Assembly (NCBI RefSeq): GCF_014648115.1
Contig: NZ_BMQM01000030.1
Location: 1 to 43,531, forward strand
Origin: Deinococcus seoulensis
Lineage (GTDB): Bacteria; Deinococcota; Deinococci; Deinococcales; Deinococcaceae
Reading direction: 5' to 3'
Length of the DNA stretch: 43,531 bases
Shown here: piece by piece, positions 35,117 to 43,415 of the stretch
Layout of the letters: each line of letters opens with the position of its first letter
How positions within the stretch are numbered: the stretch's first letter is position 1
The notes under the pieces: model-generated
What the model saw: the letters and a program-made list of their open reading frames with translations, nothing else
What the model was told of the DNA's origin: nothing
Databases searched by the model: none
Position numbers and translations under genes: made by a program

Positions 35117-35743
35117 TCAGAAGGCGGTGCGCGCGCCGCTGAAGAGTGTGGGGAAGGTCGTGCGGGCCTCGCGGGTGAGGACGGGTTGCACCCAGTACGG
35201 GAGGTTGGTCGTGGCGTTGGTAATCTCGAATCGTCCGCTGCGGGTGACGGTGGTTACGGCGTTCCAGCCCTGGGTGAGTTTCAGGTCGTAGTGGGTGTTC
35301 AGGCCGGTGCAGCGGCCCCTGAGGGTGGCGGCCCGGTCACTGAACACCCACTGGCCGCGCCGGGTCGGGTCGGTCGGGTCGTCTGCCTGGATGAGCGTGG
35401 CCGCCGCGTTACGGCCCTGGTGGTAGATCAGGAGTGTTTCGGCGGTGTACGTGCGGGGCGCGGCAGGCGTGACGCTCACGCCGGGGCAGACGCTCAGGGG
35501 CGTGACGGGCGGCCTGAACGAATCGGGGACGCGCAGGCTGAAGCGCGTGCCGTCCAGCGTGCCGATCCCGACGAGGAATCCCTGCCCGAGGTTCGTGAGC
35601 AGCACCCGCACCTGCGACGGCCCGACCTGCGCGGCAGCTTCTGGGTTCCTCACCTGACCGGCAATCGACAGGCCCTCCCCCACGCTGAAGCACATGCCCA
35701 GGCTCAGAAACACCACGGTTGACAGGGAAGCACGAGCATTCAT
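35117..35743 (-). CDS. Secreted hypothetical protein
   Basis: Protein of 208 residues from ATG 35743, with a signal peptide (MNARASLSTVVFLSLGMCFSVGEG) and a mature part rich in beta strands (LSIAGQVRNPEAAAQVGPSQVRVLLTNLGQGFLVGIGTLDGTRFSLRVPD), looking like an all-beta carboxypeptidase-regulatory-like or transthyretin-like domain. A second beta region follows (YTAETLLIYHQGRNAAATLI, HYDLKLTQGWNAVTTV). Two cysteines (VCPG and RCTG) could form a disulfide. It resembles the small exported proteins common in deinococci, but I cannot place it in a family. An 11-codon extension upstream is possible but would begin before the signal peptide. Confidence 0.8.
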   Translation of the reverse strand: MNARASLSTVVFLSLGMCFSVGEGLSIAGQVRNPEAAAQVGPSQVRVLLTNLGQGFLVGIGTLDGTRFSLRVPDSFRPPVTPLSVCPGVSVTPAAPRTYTAETLLIYHQGRNAAATLIQADDPTDPTRRGQWVFSDRAATLRGRCTGLNTHYDLKLTQGWNAVTTVTRSGRFEITNATTNLPYWVQPVLTREARTTFPTLFSGARTAF

Positions 35744-35907
35744 CACGCCCGAGGGTCGCCGCGACGTATCAGGCACATGTCAGGCCCCCGGAAAAGCGTG
35801 AAATAACCTACATAAAGGGCGCTGAGACGTGAAAAACCAGGGTGCGGGAACGAGAGTGCAGGGGGATGAACTGGTGTGTGATGACGGAGGGTTGCCTCTA
35901 TCATATA

Positions 35908-35949
35908 CATCCAAATAACTTTGGATGGAGTTTCCCACCGCTCTACACT
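35908..35949 (+). promoter_or_regulatory. Promoter with perfect palindrome for the GNAT gene
   Basis: TTGGAT (35921-35926) and TACACT (35944-35949) with a 17-bp spacer. The palindrome CATCCAAA-TAAC-TTTGGATG (35908-35927) is perfect over 8 bp per arm and covers the -35 box, the position expected for a repressor operator. Confidence 0.65.
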
Positions 35950-35972
35950 GACCCCCATCGGAGGAACACACC

Positions 35973-36632
35973 CTGCCCCCCACCCTCAGCGTCCGCCCCG
36001 CCACACCCGCCGACCGGGACCTGCTCGGCCGCCTCGCCCACGACACCGGCTACTTCGGCAGCAGCGCCGCCCCCTACTTCCCGGACCGTGAACTGTTCAC
36101 CGCCCTGTGGACCGACCCCTACCTGCACGAACCCACCAACCTGATCGCCCTGCGCCACGACACGGACGCCACGGCAGACCCCACCGCCAGGAACGCGCAC
36201 CCCGTGGGGTTCATCGTCGGCACCGCCGACCCCGCCCGCTACCGCCGCTCCCTGCTACGCGCCGCGCCACTGCTCCTCTCCCGGCTGACCCGGCCCGACA
36301 CGCGCCGCAGCCTGCGCTACCTGATACGCGCCGCCCGCTGGCCCGGCCCGCACGCCAGCGACACCCTCTACCCCGCGCACCTGCACCTGAACGTCCAGCA
36401 AAGTGCGCGCGGCCTCGGCGCCGGGGAAACGCTGCTGCGCGCCCACCTCGCCCTCCTGCGAGACGCCCGCGTGCCCGGCGTGCAGCTCTCCACCACCACC
36501 GAGAACGTCGCCGCGCTCGGCCTGTACCGCAAACTGGGATTCCGCGTGGCCGGTGAACGCCAGACGCCCCTATGGGAACCCTGGCTGGGCCACCCCGCCC
36601 GGCACGTCGTCATGACCCTCGCCCTGCGCTGA
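35973..36632 (+). CDS. GNAT-family acetyltransferase with an apparent CTG start
   Basis: GCN5-related N-acetyltransferase, 219 residues if started at CTG 35973. Read from there it begins with a proper GNAT N-terminus (PPTLSVRPATPADRDLLGRLAHDTGYFG), and later has HLNVQQSARGLGAGETLLRAHL (acetyl-CoA-binding motif A, with Q-x-x-G-x-G/A replaced by RGLGAG) and VAALGLYRKLGFRVAGER (motif B). A stop lies eight codons upstream in this frame, and no ATG, GTG or TTG occurs between it and the CTG. A GGAGG site sits 8 nt before the CTG. The next usual start (GTG 36204) would remove a third of the fold. The acceptor substrate is unknown. Confidence 0.75.
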   Translation: MPPTLSVRPATPADRDLLGRLAHDTGYFGSSAAPYFPDRELFTALWTDPYLHEPTNLIALRHDTDATADPTARNAHPVGFIVGTADPARYRRSLLRAAPLLLSRLTRPDTRRSLRYLIRAARWPGPHASDTLYPAHLHLNVQQSARGLGAGETLLRAHLALLRDARVPGVQLSTTTENVAALGLYRKLGFRVAGERQTPLWEPWLGHPARHVVMTLALR

Positions 36633-36643
36633 GACCCGCAGCT

Positions 36644-37648
36644 TCAGCGCCCCGGAAGGCCGCGCACGTCCCGCTCCCCGCCGGTACTGACCGGTCCCGG
36701 CGCGTCCGGCAGGGACTGCGGGCTCAGCAGTTCGTTCGAGCGCACGAACGCCTCCATGAACCGCCCCAGCACCCGCGTCTGCGTGCCGTACGCCCGCACG
36801 GCGCGGAGTTTCACGTCCACCTGCGCGGCGTCCAGCGGCACCCGCTGCCACGGCAGGTTCCGCGCGCGGGGCGGCACCGTCAACGGCTCACGCAGGTGCA
36901 GGCCCTTCGGAAGCGGCCACTCCAGGCCGCCATGCACCACCCAGAACCGCAGGCGGTCCACCTGCCCGCGCGCCGCCATCAACCGCACCGCCACATACGA
37001 CAGCGTGTGATGATCCGCATGGAAGTCCTGCGGAGCCGGGGCCAGCACCACGTCCGGCCGGACGCGGCCCAGCACGCTGTTCAGGTCCGCCTCCAGCGCC
37101 TGCCCCGTGAACGGATGGCCGGGCGTCAGGGCGCCCCGCACGTACACGGCCTGCGCTCCCGTGCGGGGCGACACGAACGGCCGGGCGTAATTCACGGTGA
37201 ACAGCCGCGACAGGCCCCCGTCCGGGTACCCCAGCATGAAGGTGTGCGCCTCGTCCACGCCCAGCACGGCCGCCGCCCGCCGCGCCTCGTCCGCGCGGGC
37301 GTTCCCCAGTTCACGCAGTCCGGCCGGGCCGGGCCGCAGGGACCGTTCGGTCAGGGCCGCGTCGAACTCGAAGCCGTCGCCGGGCGTGACCCACACGACG
37401 AACACCTCCGCCCCGGCGCGGCGGGCCTGCTGAATCATGCCCGCGCAGCACAGCGTCTCGTCGTCCGGGTGCGGGGAGAGCATCAGCACCCGCTGCCCGG
37501 CCCGGAACGCCGGGGCGACCGGCAGCGCCTGGGCGCGCGCGTCACTGCCGCCCAGTTCCTGCCAGAGCGGCAGGTTGATCCACGCGGCCAGCCCCAGGCA
37601 GGCCACCAGCACCAGCAGCAGCGGGCGGTTGCGGCGCACCCAGGTCAT
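36644..37648 (-). CDS. PIG-L (LmbE) family deacetylase
   Basis: Zinc-dependent deacetylase of 334 residues. An N-terminal membrane anchor or signal (MTWVRRNRPLLLVLVACLGLAAWINLPLW) is followed by the PIG-L domain: VLMLSPHPDDETLCCAGMI with the HPDD metal site, EVFVVWVTPGDGFEFD, RADEARRAAAVLGVDEAHTFMLGYPDGGL, and HADHHTLSYVA with the second metal-binding His cluster. Such enzymes remove acetyl from N-acetylglucosamine-type sugars, so it probably acts on an envelope glycan outside the membrane. TATCAT precedes an in-frame GTG (37651) by 7 nt, so the true start may be that leaderless GTG, one codon upstream. It is convergent with the GNAT gene and divergent from the ABC transporter. Confidence 0.87.
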   Translation of the reverse strand: MTWVRRNRPLLLVLVACLGLAAWINLPLWQELGGSDARAQALPVAPAFRAGQRVLMLSPHPDDETLCCAGMIQQARRAGAEVFVVWVTPGDGFEFDAALTERSLRPGPAGLRELGNARADEARRAAAVLGVDEAHTFMLGYPDGGLSRLFTVNYARPFVSPRTGAQAVYVRGALTPGHPFTGQALEADLNSVLGRVRPDVVLAPAPQDFHADHHTLSYVAVRLMAARGQVDRLRFWVVHGGLEWPLPKGLHLREPLTVPPRARNLPWQRVPLDAAQVDVKLRAVRAYGTQTRVLGRFMEAFVRSNELLSPQSLPDAPGPVSTGGERDVRGLPGR

Positions 37649-37679
37649 CACGCCGCCGATGATACGGCCAGACGGTGAA

Positions 37680-37706
37680 GGCCGCGCGTCACCATCCTGC
37701 GCGGCC
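37680..37706. promoter_or_regulatory. 8-bp palindromic stem in the divergent promoter region
   Basis: GGCCGCGC (37680-37687) and GCGCGGCC (37699-37706) with an 11-nt loop, between the divergent PIG-L and ABC transporter genes. It may be a leader hairpin of the ABC gene, whose start is 21 nt downstream, or a protein site. Confidence 0.35.
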
Positions 37707-37727
37707 CGCTGATTCAGACTGGCGGCG

Positions 37728-39647
37728 ATGACCGTTCCCCCCAGGCGCGACCCCGACCGCCCAGACAGAAACAGAGCAGGCAGCAGACCGGACGCCCCAG
37801 GCACCAGCGGACCAAAGGACAGTCCCGCCGAGCCGCCCCCCACCGCGCGCGAGCAACTGCGTGACCTGCGCGCCACGCTCGGACTGGTCTGGCAGGCCAG
37901 TCCCCGGCACGCGCTGACCTTCGCGCTCAGCAACCTGCTGGGCGCCGGACTGCCCGCCGCGAACCTGCTCGTCGGCAAGCACCTGCTGGACGCCGTCGCG
38001 CAGGCCGCGCAGGGGCAGGTCACGTACCGCGCGCTGCTGACCCTGCTGGCCGCGCAGGTCGGACTGGTGATCCTGGGCAGCCTGCTCAGCACCGTGCAGA
38101 ACGCCTCGCAGCAACTGCTGGGCGACAGCCTGCAACACAGCGTCAGCCGCCGCATCCTGGACAAGGCCACCACCCTGAGCGTCGAGGCGTTCGAGAACGC
38201 CGACACGTACGACCGCCTGCAACAGGCGTACCGCGAGGTCGGGTCCCGGCCGCTGGGCGTCGCCACGCAACTCGTGTCCCTGGCGGGCGGCGTGGTCACG
38301 CTCGGGTCGGTCGGGGCGCTCATGACGCAGCTGGGCGTGTGGGTGCTGCCGCTCGTGATCCTGGCCAGCGTGCCCGGCGTGATCATCAGTAACCGCTTCG
38401 GCGTGGAAGGTTACCGCATGCTGCGCCGCCAGACGCACGACGCGCGCGTGCAGAACTACCTGGGCAGCCTCCTCACCTCGGACACGCTGGTCAAGGAAGT
38501 GCGGCTGTTCGGCTTCGAGCCGTACCTGCTGGGCCGCTGGCGCGCCTACTACCTGGGATTCCGCGCGCAACTCGAAACGCTGGTCCGGCAGCGGTCCGCG
38601 TGGAATTTCGGGGCGTCGCTGCTGTCCGCGCTGCTGATCGGGCTGGCCAGCGCCCTGATCCTGCGCCGCGCCGCCGCCGGGCAGATCACGGTCGGGGATT
38701 TCAGCGTGTTCGTGCTGGGCATCGCGCAGGTGCAGAACACCGTCAGTGGCCTGCTGAGCGGCGTCAGCGGCATCTACCAGAACCTGCTGTACATGCGCAA
38801 CCTGTACGCGTTCCTGGAACTGCCGGGCCGCGACCTGGACGCCGGGGAGGTCTGGGAGGGCCGCATCGAGAGCATCGAATTCCGGGACGTGGGCTTCCGC
38901 TACCCGCTGACCACGCGGGACGTGCTGCGCGGCGTGAACTTCACCGTGCACCGCGGGCAGTCCCTGGCGCTGGTCGGCGAGAACGGCGCAGGCAAGACCA
39001 CCGTCGTGAAACTCCTGACGCTGCTGTTCCAGCCGACCAGCGGGCAGATCCTGCTGAACGGACTGGACGCCGCGCGCTTCAGTCCGCGCAGCGTGCAGCG
39101 CGAGATGAGCATCATCTTCCAGGATTTCGGGCAGTACCAGATGACCGCCCGCGACAACGTCGCCCTGGCCGAGAGTGACCGCCTGAACGACGACGCGGGC
39201 GTGCAGGCGGCCGTGCGCAGCGCCGGGGCGGCGTTCGTGGACGACCTGCCCGGCGGCCTCGACACCCCGCTCGGCCGGCTGTTCCAGGGGGGACGGCAAC
39301 TGTCCGGCGGGCAGTGGCAACGGCTGGCGCTGGCCCGCCTGTACTTCCGGCAGGCGTCCGTGCTGGTGTTCGACGAACCCACCGCCGCCCTCGACGCCCA
39401 GGCGGAATTCGAGACCATCCAGGCCCTCCGGGCGCAGGCTGCTGGCCGCATCACGCTGCTGATCTCGCACCGCTTCTCGACCGTGCGACTGGCCGACACC
39501 ATCATCGTCCTCGAGGGCGGCGTGATCACCGAGAGCGGCAACCACGAGGAACTCCTGGCCCGCGCGGGCCGCTACGCGCAGCTGTACGACCTTCAGGCAC
39601 GCGGGTACGCGCCGGGCACCCCGGCCGGCCCACCACCCCAACCCTGA
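37728..39647 (+). CDS. ABC transporter, fused membrane and ATPase domains
   Basis: Exporter half-transporter of 639 residues. A hydrophilic Pro/Asp-rich N-terminus of about 55 residues precedes six helices (about 60-335: ALTFALSNLLGAGLPAANLLVG, LLTLLAAQVGLVILGSLLS and following). The nucleotide-binding domain starts near 380 (IEFRDVGFRYP) with Walker A GENGAGKTT, Q-loop FQDFGQYQ, signature LSGGQWQR, Walker B VLVFDEPTAALD and H-loop LISHRFSTVR. It should work as a homodimer. The cargo (lipid, peptide or drug) cannot be told from sequence. No ribosome site stands out; GGCGGCG precedes ATG. It ends 100 nt before the convergent gamma-glutamyltransferase. Confidence 0.9.
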   Translation: MTVPPRRDPDRPDRNRAGSRPDAPGTSGPKDSPAEPPPTAREQLRDLRATLGLVWQASPRHALTFALSNLLGAGLPAANLLVGKHLLDAVAQAAQGQVTYRALLTLLAAQVGLVILGSLLSTVQNASQQLLGDSLQHSVSRRILDKATTLSVEAFENADTYDRLQQAYREVGSRPLGVATQLVSLAGGVVTLGSVGALMTQLGVWVLPLVILASVPGVIISNRFGVEGYRMLRRQTHDARVQNYLGSLLTSDTLVKEVRLFGFEPYLLGRWRAYYLGFRAQLETLVRQRSAWNFGASLLSALLIGLASALILRRAAAGQITVGDFSVFVLGIAQVQNTVSGLLSGVSGIYQNLLYMRNLYAFLELPGRDLDAGEVWEGRIESIEFRDVGFRYPLTTRDVLRGVNFTVHRGQSLALVGENGAGKTTVVKLLTLLFQPTSGQILLNGLDAARFSPRSVQREMSIIFQDFGQYQMTARDNVALAESDRLNDDAGVQAAVRSAGAAFVDDLPGGLDTPLGRLFQGGRQLSGGQWQRLALARLYFRQASVLVFDEPTAALDAQAEFETIQALRAQAAGRITLLISHRFSTVRLADTIIVLEGGVITESGNHEELLARAGRYAQLYDLQARGYAPGTPAGPPPQP

Positions 39648-39712
39648 ACCTGGGGGTCTCGGTTCAGGCGGGTCGCACGCCCCCTCACCCTTCCGTCGCT
39701 TCGCTCCTCCCT

Positions 39713-39735
39713 CCCTCTCCCGCGGGGGGAGAGGG
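39713..39735. terminator. Hairpin between the convergent ABC and ggt genes
   Basis: CCCTCTCCC (39713-39721) pairs with GGGAGAGGG (39727-39735), 5-nt loop, inside the roughly 100-bp gap between two convergent genes. It probably terminates transcription from both sides. Similar CTCTCCC-type hairpins are common between genes in high-GC bacteria. Confidence 0.6.
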
Positions 39736-39749
39736 CAGCAGGGTTCACG

Positions 39750-41342
39750 TCAGTACGCGGCGACCTGTCCGTCCGTGCGGGATTCGCTGCCTCCCACCAG
39801 CACGCCCGTGCGCGGGTCCCGCCAGATGATCTGACCGCGCCCGAACGCGTTCGGGTTCAGCTGCACCTGCACGTCATGCCCGCGGGCCTGCAACGCACGC
39901 GCCTGCACGGCCCCGAGTTCATGCTCGACCTCCACGGTCTTCCCGCCGGTCCACTGCCAGCGGGGGGCGTCCAGCGCCTGCTGCGGGTTCAGGCCGTAAC
40001 GGACGGTGTTCAGCGTGACCTGCAGGTGCCCCTGCGGCTGCATGAACCCGCCCATCACGCCGAACGGCCCGACCGGCTGATCCGCGCGCGTGAGGAAACC
40101 GGGAATGATGGTGTGGTACGGGCGTTTGCGGGGCGCGATCTCGTTCGGGTGCCCGGCCTGCATGGAGAAGTTATGCCCCCGGTTCTGCAGGGCGATTCCC
40201 GTGCCGGGCACGACCACGCCGCTCCCGAAGCCCATGTAGTTGCTCTGGATCAGGCTGACCATCTGCCCGTCCCGGTCGGCAGCGGCGAGGTACACGGTGC
40301 CGTGACTGTTCGGGTCGCCCGCCTGCGGGTCCAGGGCCTGCTCGCCGATCAGGGCGCGGCGGGCCGACAGGTACGCGGGCGACAGCAGGGCGTCCACCGG
40401 GACGGCGCTGTGCTGCGGGTCGGCCACGTACCGGTGGGCGTCCGCGAAGCCCAGTTTCATCGCCTCGATCTGCGCGTGCAGGCCGGCCGGGTCGTCCCGG
40501 TGGTCGGGCAGGGTCAGGCCGTTCACGATGCCCAGCGCGATCAGGGCGGCCAGACCCTGCCCGTTCGGCGGGATCTCCCAGAGGCGGTGCTCGCCGTACG
40601 CGGCGCTGATGGGCTGCACCCACTCGCTGGTGTGCCCGCCCAGGTCGTCCAGGTCCAGCAGGCCGCCGGTGTCGCGGGCGTGCGCGGCGACGCGGCGGGC
40701 CAGTTCGCCGTCGTAGAAGTCGGCGGCCCCGCTGCGCCCGATGCGTTCCAGGGTGTCCGCGTGCTCCGGCGAGTGCCACAGTTCGCCGGGCCGGGCCGTG
40801 AAGCCCTGCGGGGCGAACACGTGCCGCCAGTGATCGAACTCCGGGCCAGTGCGGGCGCGGTGCGCGCGGATACCCCGCGCCCAGTTCTCGGCCAGGACCG
40901 GCGACAGCGGGTAGCCGCTGCGGGCGTAATGGACGGCCCCCTCCATCAGCTGCGCGAACGGCAGGCGGCCGAAGCGGGCGTGCAGGTCCGCCCAGCCGCG
41001 CGGCGTGCCCGGTACCGTGACCGGCAACCAGCCGTGCGTGGGCATGTCCTGCCCGCCCAGCGCGTCACGGGTCAGGCGGGCCGGAGAGCGGCCGCTGGCG
41101 TTCAGGCCGTGCAACTCGCCGCCGTCCCAGACGAGTGCGAACAGGTCACTGCCGATGCCGTTACTGGTGGGTTCCACGACCGTCAGCGCGGCCGCCGTGG
41201 CAATCGCGGCGTCCACGGCGTTCCCACCCCCGCGCAGCACGTGAAGACCCACCTGCGCGGCCAGCGGTTGACTGGTCGCCACCATGCCCTGACGGGCGAA
41301 CACCGGCTGACGGACGGAAGAGTAGACGGAAGAACTGGTCAT
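39750..41342 (-). CDS. ggt: Gamma-glutamyltransferase
   Basis: Enzyme of 530 residues of the N-terminal-nucleophile hydrolase superfamily. The proenzyme is cleaved before the catalytic Thr in NSHGTVYLAAADRDG (about residue 350), giving a large and a small subunit. Other landmarks: GMVATSQPLAAQVGLHVLRGGGNAVDAAIA, SNGIGSDLFALVW, LHGLNASGRSPARL, QSNYMGFGSG, MGGFMQPQGHLQV and the C-terminal GRGQIIWRD. There is no obvious signal peptide, unlike many ggt proteins, so it may be cytoplasmic or exported by another route. It transfers or hydrolyses gamma-glutamyl groups, for example from glutathione analogues or bacillithiol precursors. ATG 41342 is the first that fits the domain; the upstream extension crosses the promoter. 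Confidence 0.92.
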   Translation of the reverse strand: MTSSSVYSSVRQPVFARQGMVATSQPLAAQVGLHVLRGGGNAVDAAIATAAALTVVEPTSNGIGSDLFALVWDGGELHGLNASGRSPARLTRDALGGQDMPTHGWLPVTVPGTPRGWADLHARFGRLPFAQLMEGAVHYARSGYPLSPVLAENWARGIRAHRARTGPEFDHWRHVFAPQGFTARPGELWHSPEHADTLERIGRSGAADFYDGELARRVAAHARDTGGLLDLDDLGGHTSEWVQPISAAYGEHRLWEIPPNGQGLAALIALGIVNGLTLPDHRDDPAGLHAQIEAMKLGFADAHRYVADPQHSAVPVDALLSPAYLSARRALIGEQALDPQAGDPNSHGTVYLAAADRDGQMVSLIQSNYMGFGSGVVVPGTGIALQNRGHNFSMQAGHPNEIAPRKRPYHTIIPGFLTRADQPVGPFGVMGGFMQPQGHLQVTLNTVRYGLNPQQALDAPRWQWTGGKTVEVEHELGAVQARALQARGHDVQVQLNPNAFGRGQIIWRDPRTGVLVGGSESRTDGQVAAY

Positions 41343-41419
41343 GGATACCTCGGGGGGAGGCGGCAGGAACGCCGCAGCCGGGAATGAACGGTCGGATGGG
41401 CTGGATGGTCTGAACGAAA

Positions 41420-41430
41420 CTGTATTACAG
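41420..41430 (-). promoter_or_regulatory. Small palindrome in the ggt promoter region
   Basis: CTGTA-T-TACAG is a perfect 11-bp palindrome about 80 bp upstream of ggt on the minus strand. It contains TACAGT, a possible -10 element. It could be a promoter, an operator or both. Confidence 0.35.
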
Positions 41431-41498
41431 CAGGCCCGCAGGGCAGGCCGTGACCCCCCCCGGCGCCCACCCACCAGCACGCCGCTCGCGGCCGTTCT

Positions 41499-43415
41499 AT
41501 GGATACTGCGATCGTGGATACTGGGCCGGTGCCGTTACGCCGCCTGCTGCTCCTGACCCAGTTTCCCCTGTGGGCGCTGACGATCCTGTCGTTCGTGTTC
41601 CTGCTCGGCGCGCTGGACGCCCGCGTGCAGGCCACGAACGACGCCACGCAGGCCCGCGTGCGCATCGAGAACCTCTCGGACCTGCTGGTACGCGTACTGG
41701 ACATGGAAACCGGCGTGCGCGGCTACGTCATCGCGGGCGACCCGGTGTTCCTGGAACCGTACCAGTCGGCGCGGGCCGCGCTGCCCGGCGACCTGCTCGC
41801 CCTGCGCGACACCATGCGCCTGTCCGGCACGCCCGAACAGAATGCCCGGAACGTGGACCGGATCGAGACGCTGATCTTCCGCTGGCTGGCCGAGATCGCC
41901 ACGCCCGAAATCAACCTGCGCGCCACCGACCCCGACGCGGCCGCCGAGCTCGTCCGCAGCCAGCGCGGCAAGAAACTGCTGGACGCCACCCGCGCGCAGA
42001 TCGCCGCGCTGAACGCCCGCGAAACACAGGCCCTGCAGGACCGCGAGGCCGAGGCCGTCCGGCAACTCGAACGGTTGCGGCTGGCCCTGCTGCTCGCCGG
42101 GAGCGTCCTGGTGCTGCTCGGCCTCGTGAACGCCCTGGCGCAGGCGGGCCTGATCACCCGGTACCTGGGGAACCTGACCCGCGCCGCGCAGCGCCTGACC
42201 GACGCGGCCCCCACACCCACCCCTGCCCACGCACCCGGCCTCTCCCCCGGGTCCAGCCTCTCCCCCGAGTCCGGCCCCGCCCCGGCAGACGACACGCCCG
42301 GCGCGGCCACGCTGGAACGCCGCCGCGCCCCGGTCACCGTGCAGGTCGGCGGGCCACGCGAATTCCGTGAACTGGCCGGCACCTTCAACCTGATGAGCCA
42401 GCGCCTCCAGGCGGCGCAGCAGGAAGCCCGCGACCGCGCCGACCAACTCGCGCAGCGCAACACCTGGATGCGCAGCCTCGGGGAACTCAGCGACGCCATG
42501 CAGGCCGCCCGCAGCCTCGACGAGGGCGCCCGCATCCTCGAACGCGCCCTGCCGCTCCTGCTGCCCGGCACGCGCGGCGCCCTGTCACACCACAACGCCT
42601 CCCGCAACCTGCTCGTGCCGCTGCTGCACTGGGGGGACGAGGCGGCCGTCACGCACGCCCCGGACCACTGCTGGGCGCTGCGGCGCGGCGAGGTGCAGCA
42701 CCCCGACAACCGCCGCTTCGCGCCCCCCTGCCCCGGCCAGAGCGGCGCGTACACCTGCCTGCCGCTGTTCTCGCACGGCGAGACGCTGGGCCTGCTGCGC
42801 GTCGCGAACGCCGACCCCGACCAGCCCCTCCCGGACACCACGCGCGCCCTGCTGCCCGGCGTGGCCCGCCAGATCGCCCTGGCCCTCGCCAGCCTGCGCC
42901 TGCAGGACCGGCTGCTGCAACAGTCCATCCGCGACCCCCTGACCGGCCTGTTCAACCGCCGCCACCTCGAAGACGTCATGAACGAACAGGTCGCCCTGGC
43001 GCACGCCGAGGGCCGCCCCCTGAGCCTGATCGCGCTGGACGTCGATCACTTCAAACGCCTGAACGACACCTTCGGACACGACGCCGGGGACGCCGCGCTC
43101 GTCCGCATCAGCGCCGCCCTGAAAGACGCCGCGCCGCCCGGCAGCACACCCGCCCGGCCCGGCGGGGAGGAATTCTCGCTGCTGCTGCCCGGCACGGACG
43201 AAAGCGGCGCCGCCGCCATCGCCGAGAACCTGCGCGCCCAGGTCGCCGCCCTGGACCTCCGGCACGCCGGCATCGCCCTCGGGCAGATCACGCTGTCCCT
43301 GGGCGTCGCCACCCTGAACGCCGACGCCGCCACGCCCGCCGCACTGACCGTCGCCGCCGACCAGGCCCTGTACGCCGCCAAACGCCAGGGCCGCAACCGC
43401 GTCGAACTCGCCTGA
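41499..43415 (+). CDS. GGDEF diguanylate cyclase with CHASE3, HAMP and GAF domains
   Basis: Membrane signalling protein of 638 residues that should make cyclic di-GMP. Helix 1 (LTQFPLWALTILSFVFLLGAL) and helix 2 (LALLLAGSVLVLLGLVNAL) enclose a CHASE3-type extracytoplasmic sensor (about 45-185; LVRVLDMETGVRGYVIAGD). A HAMP domain follows but is split by about 55 Pro/Ser/Ala-rich residues between its two helices (LITRYLGNLTRAAQRLT and REFRELAGTFNLMSQRL). A GAF domain (about 325-465; HCWALRRGE, YTCLPLFSHGETLGLLRVAN) precedes the GGDEF domain. Its active site reads RPGGEEFSLLL, which is competent. No RxxD inhibitory site is seen. An in-frame GTG (41529) 6 nt after GATACT may be the real leaderless start. 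Confidence 0.9.
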   Translation: MDTAIVDTGPVPLRRLLLLTQFPLWALTILSFVFLLGALDARVQATNDATQARVRIENLSDLLVRVLDMETGVRGYVIAGDPVFLEPYQSARAALPGDLLALRDTMRLSGTPEQNARNVDRIETLIFRWLAEIATPEINLRATDPDAAAELVRSQRGKKLLDATRAQIAALNARETQALQDREAEAVRQLERLRLALLLAGSVLVLLGLVNALAQAGLITRYLGNLTRAAQRLTDAAPTPTPAHAPGLSPGSSLSPESGPAPADDTPGAATLERRRAPVTVQVGGPREFRELAGTFNLMSQRLQAAQQEARDRADQLAQRNTWMRSLGELSDAMQAARSLDEGARILERALPLLLPGTRGALSHHNASRNLLVPLLHWGDEAAVTHAPDHCWALRRGEVQHPDNRRFAPPCPGQSGAYTCLPLFSHGETLGLLRVANADPDQPLPDTTRALLPGVARQIALALASLRLQDRLLQQSIRDPLTGLFNRRHLEDVMNEQVALAHAEGRPLSLIALDVDHFKRLNDTFGHDAGDAALVRISAALKDAAPPGSTPARPGGEEFSLLLPGTDESGAAAIAENLRAQVAALDLRHAGIALGQITLSLGVATLNADAATPAALTVAADQALYAAKRQGRNRVELA

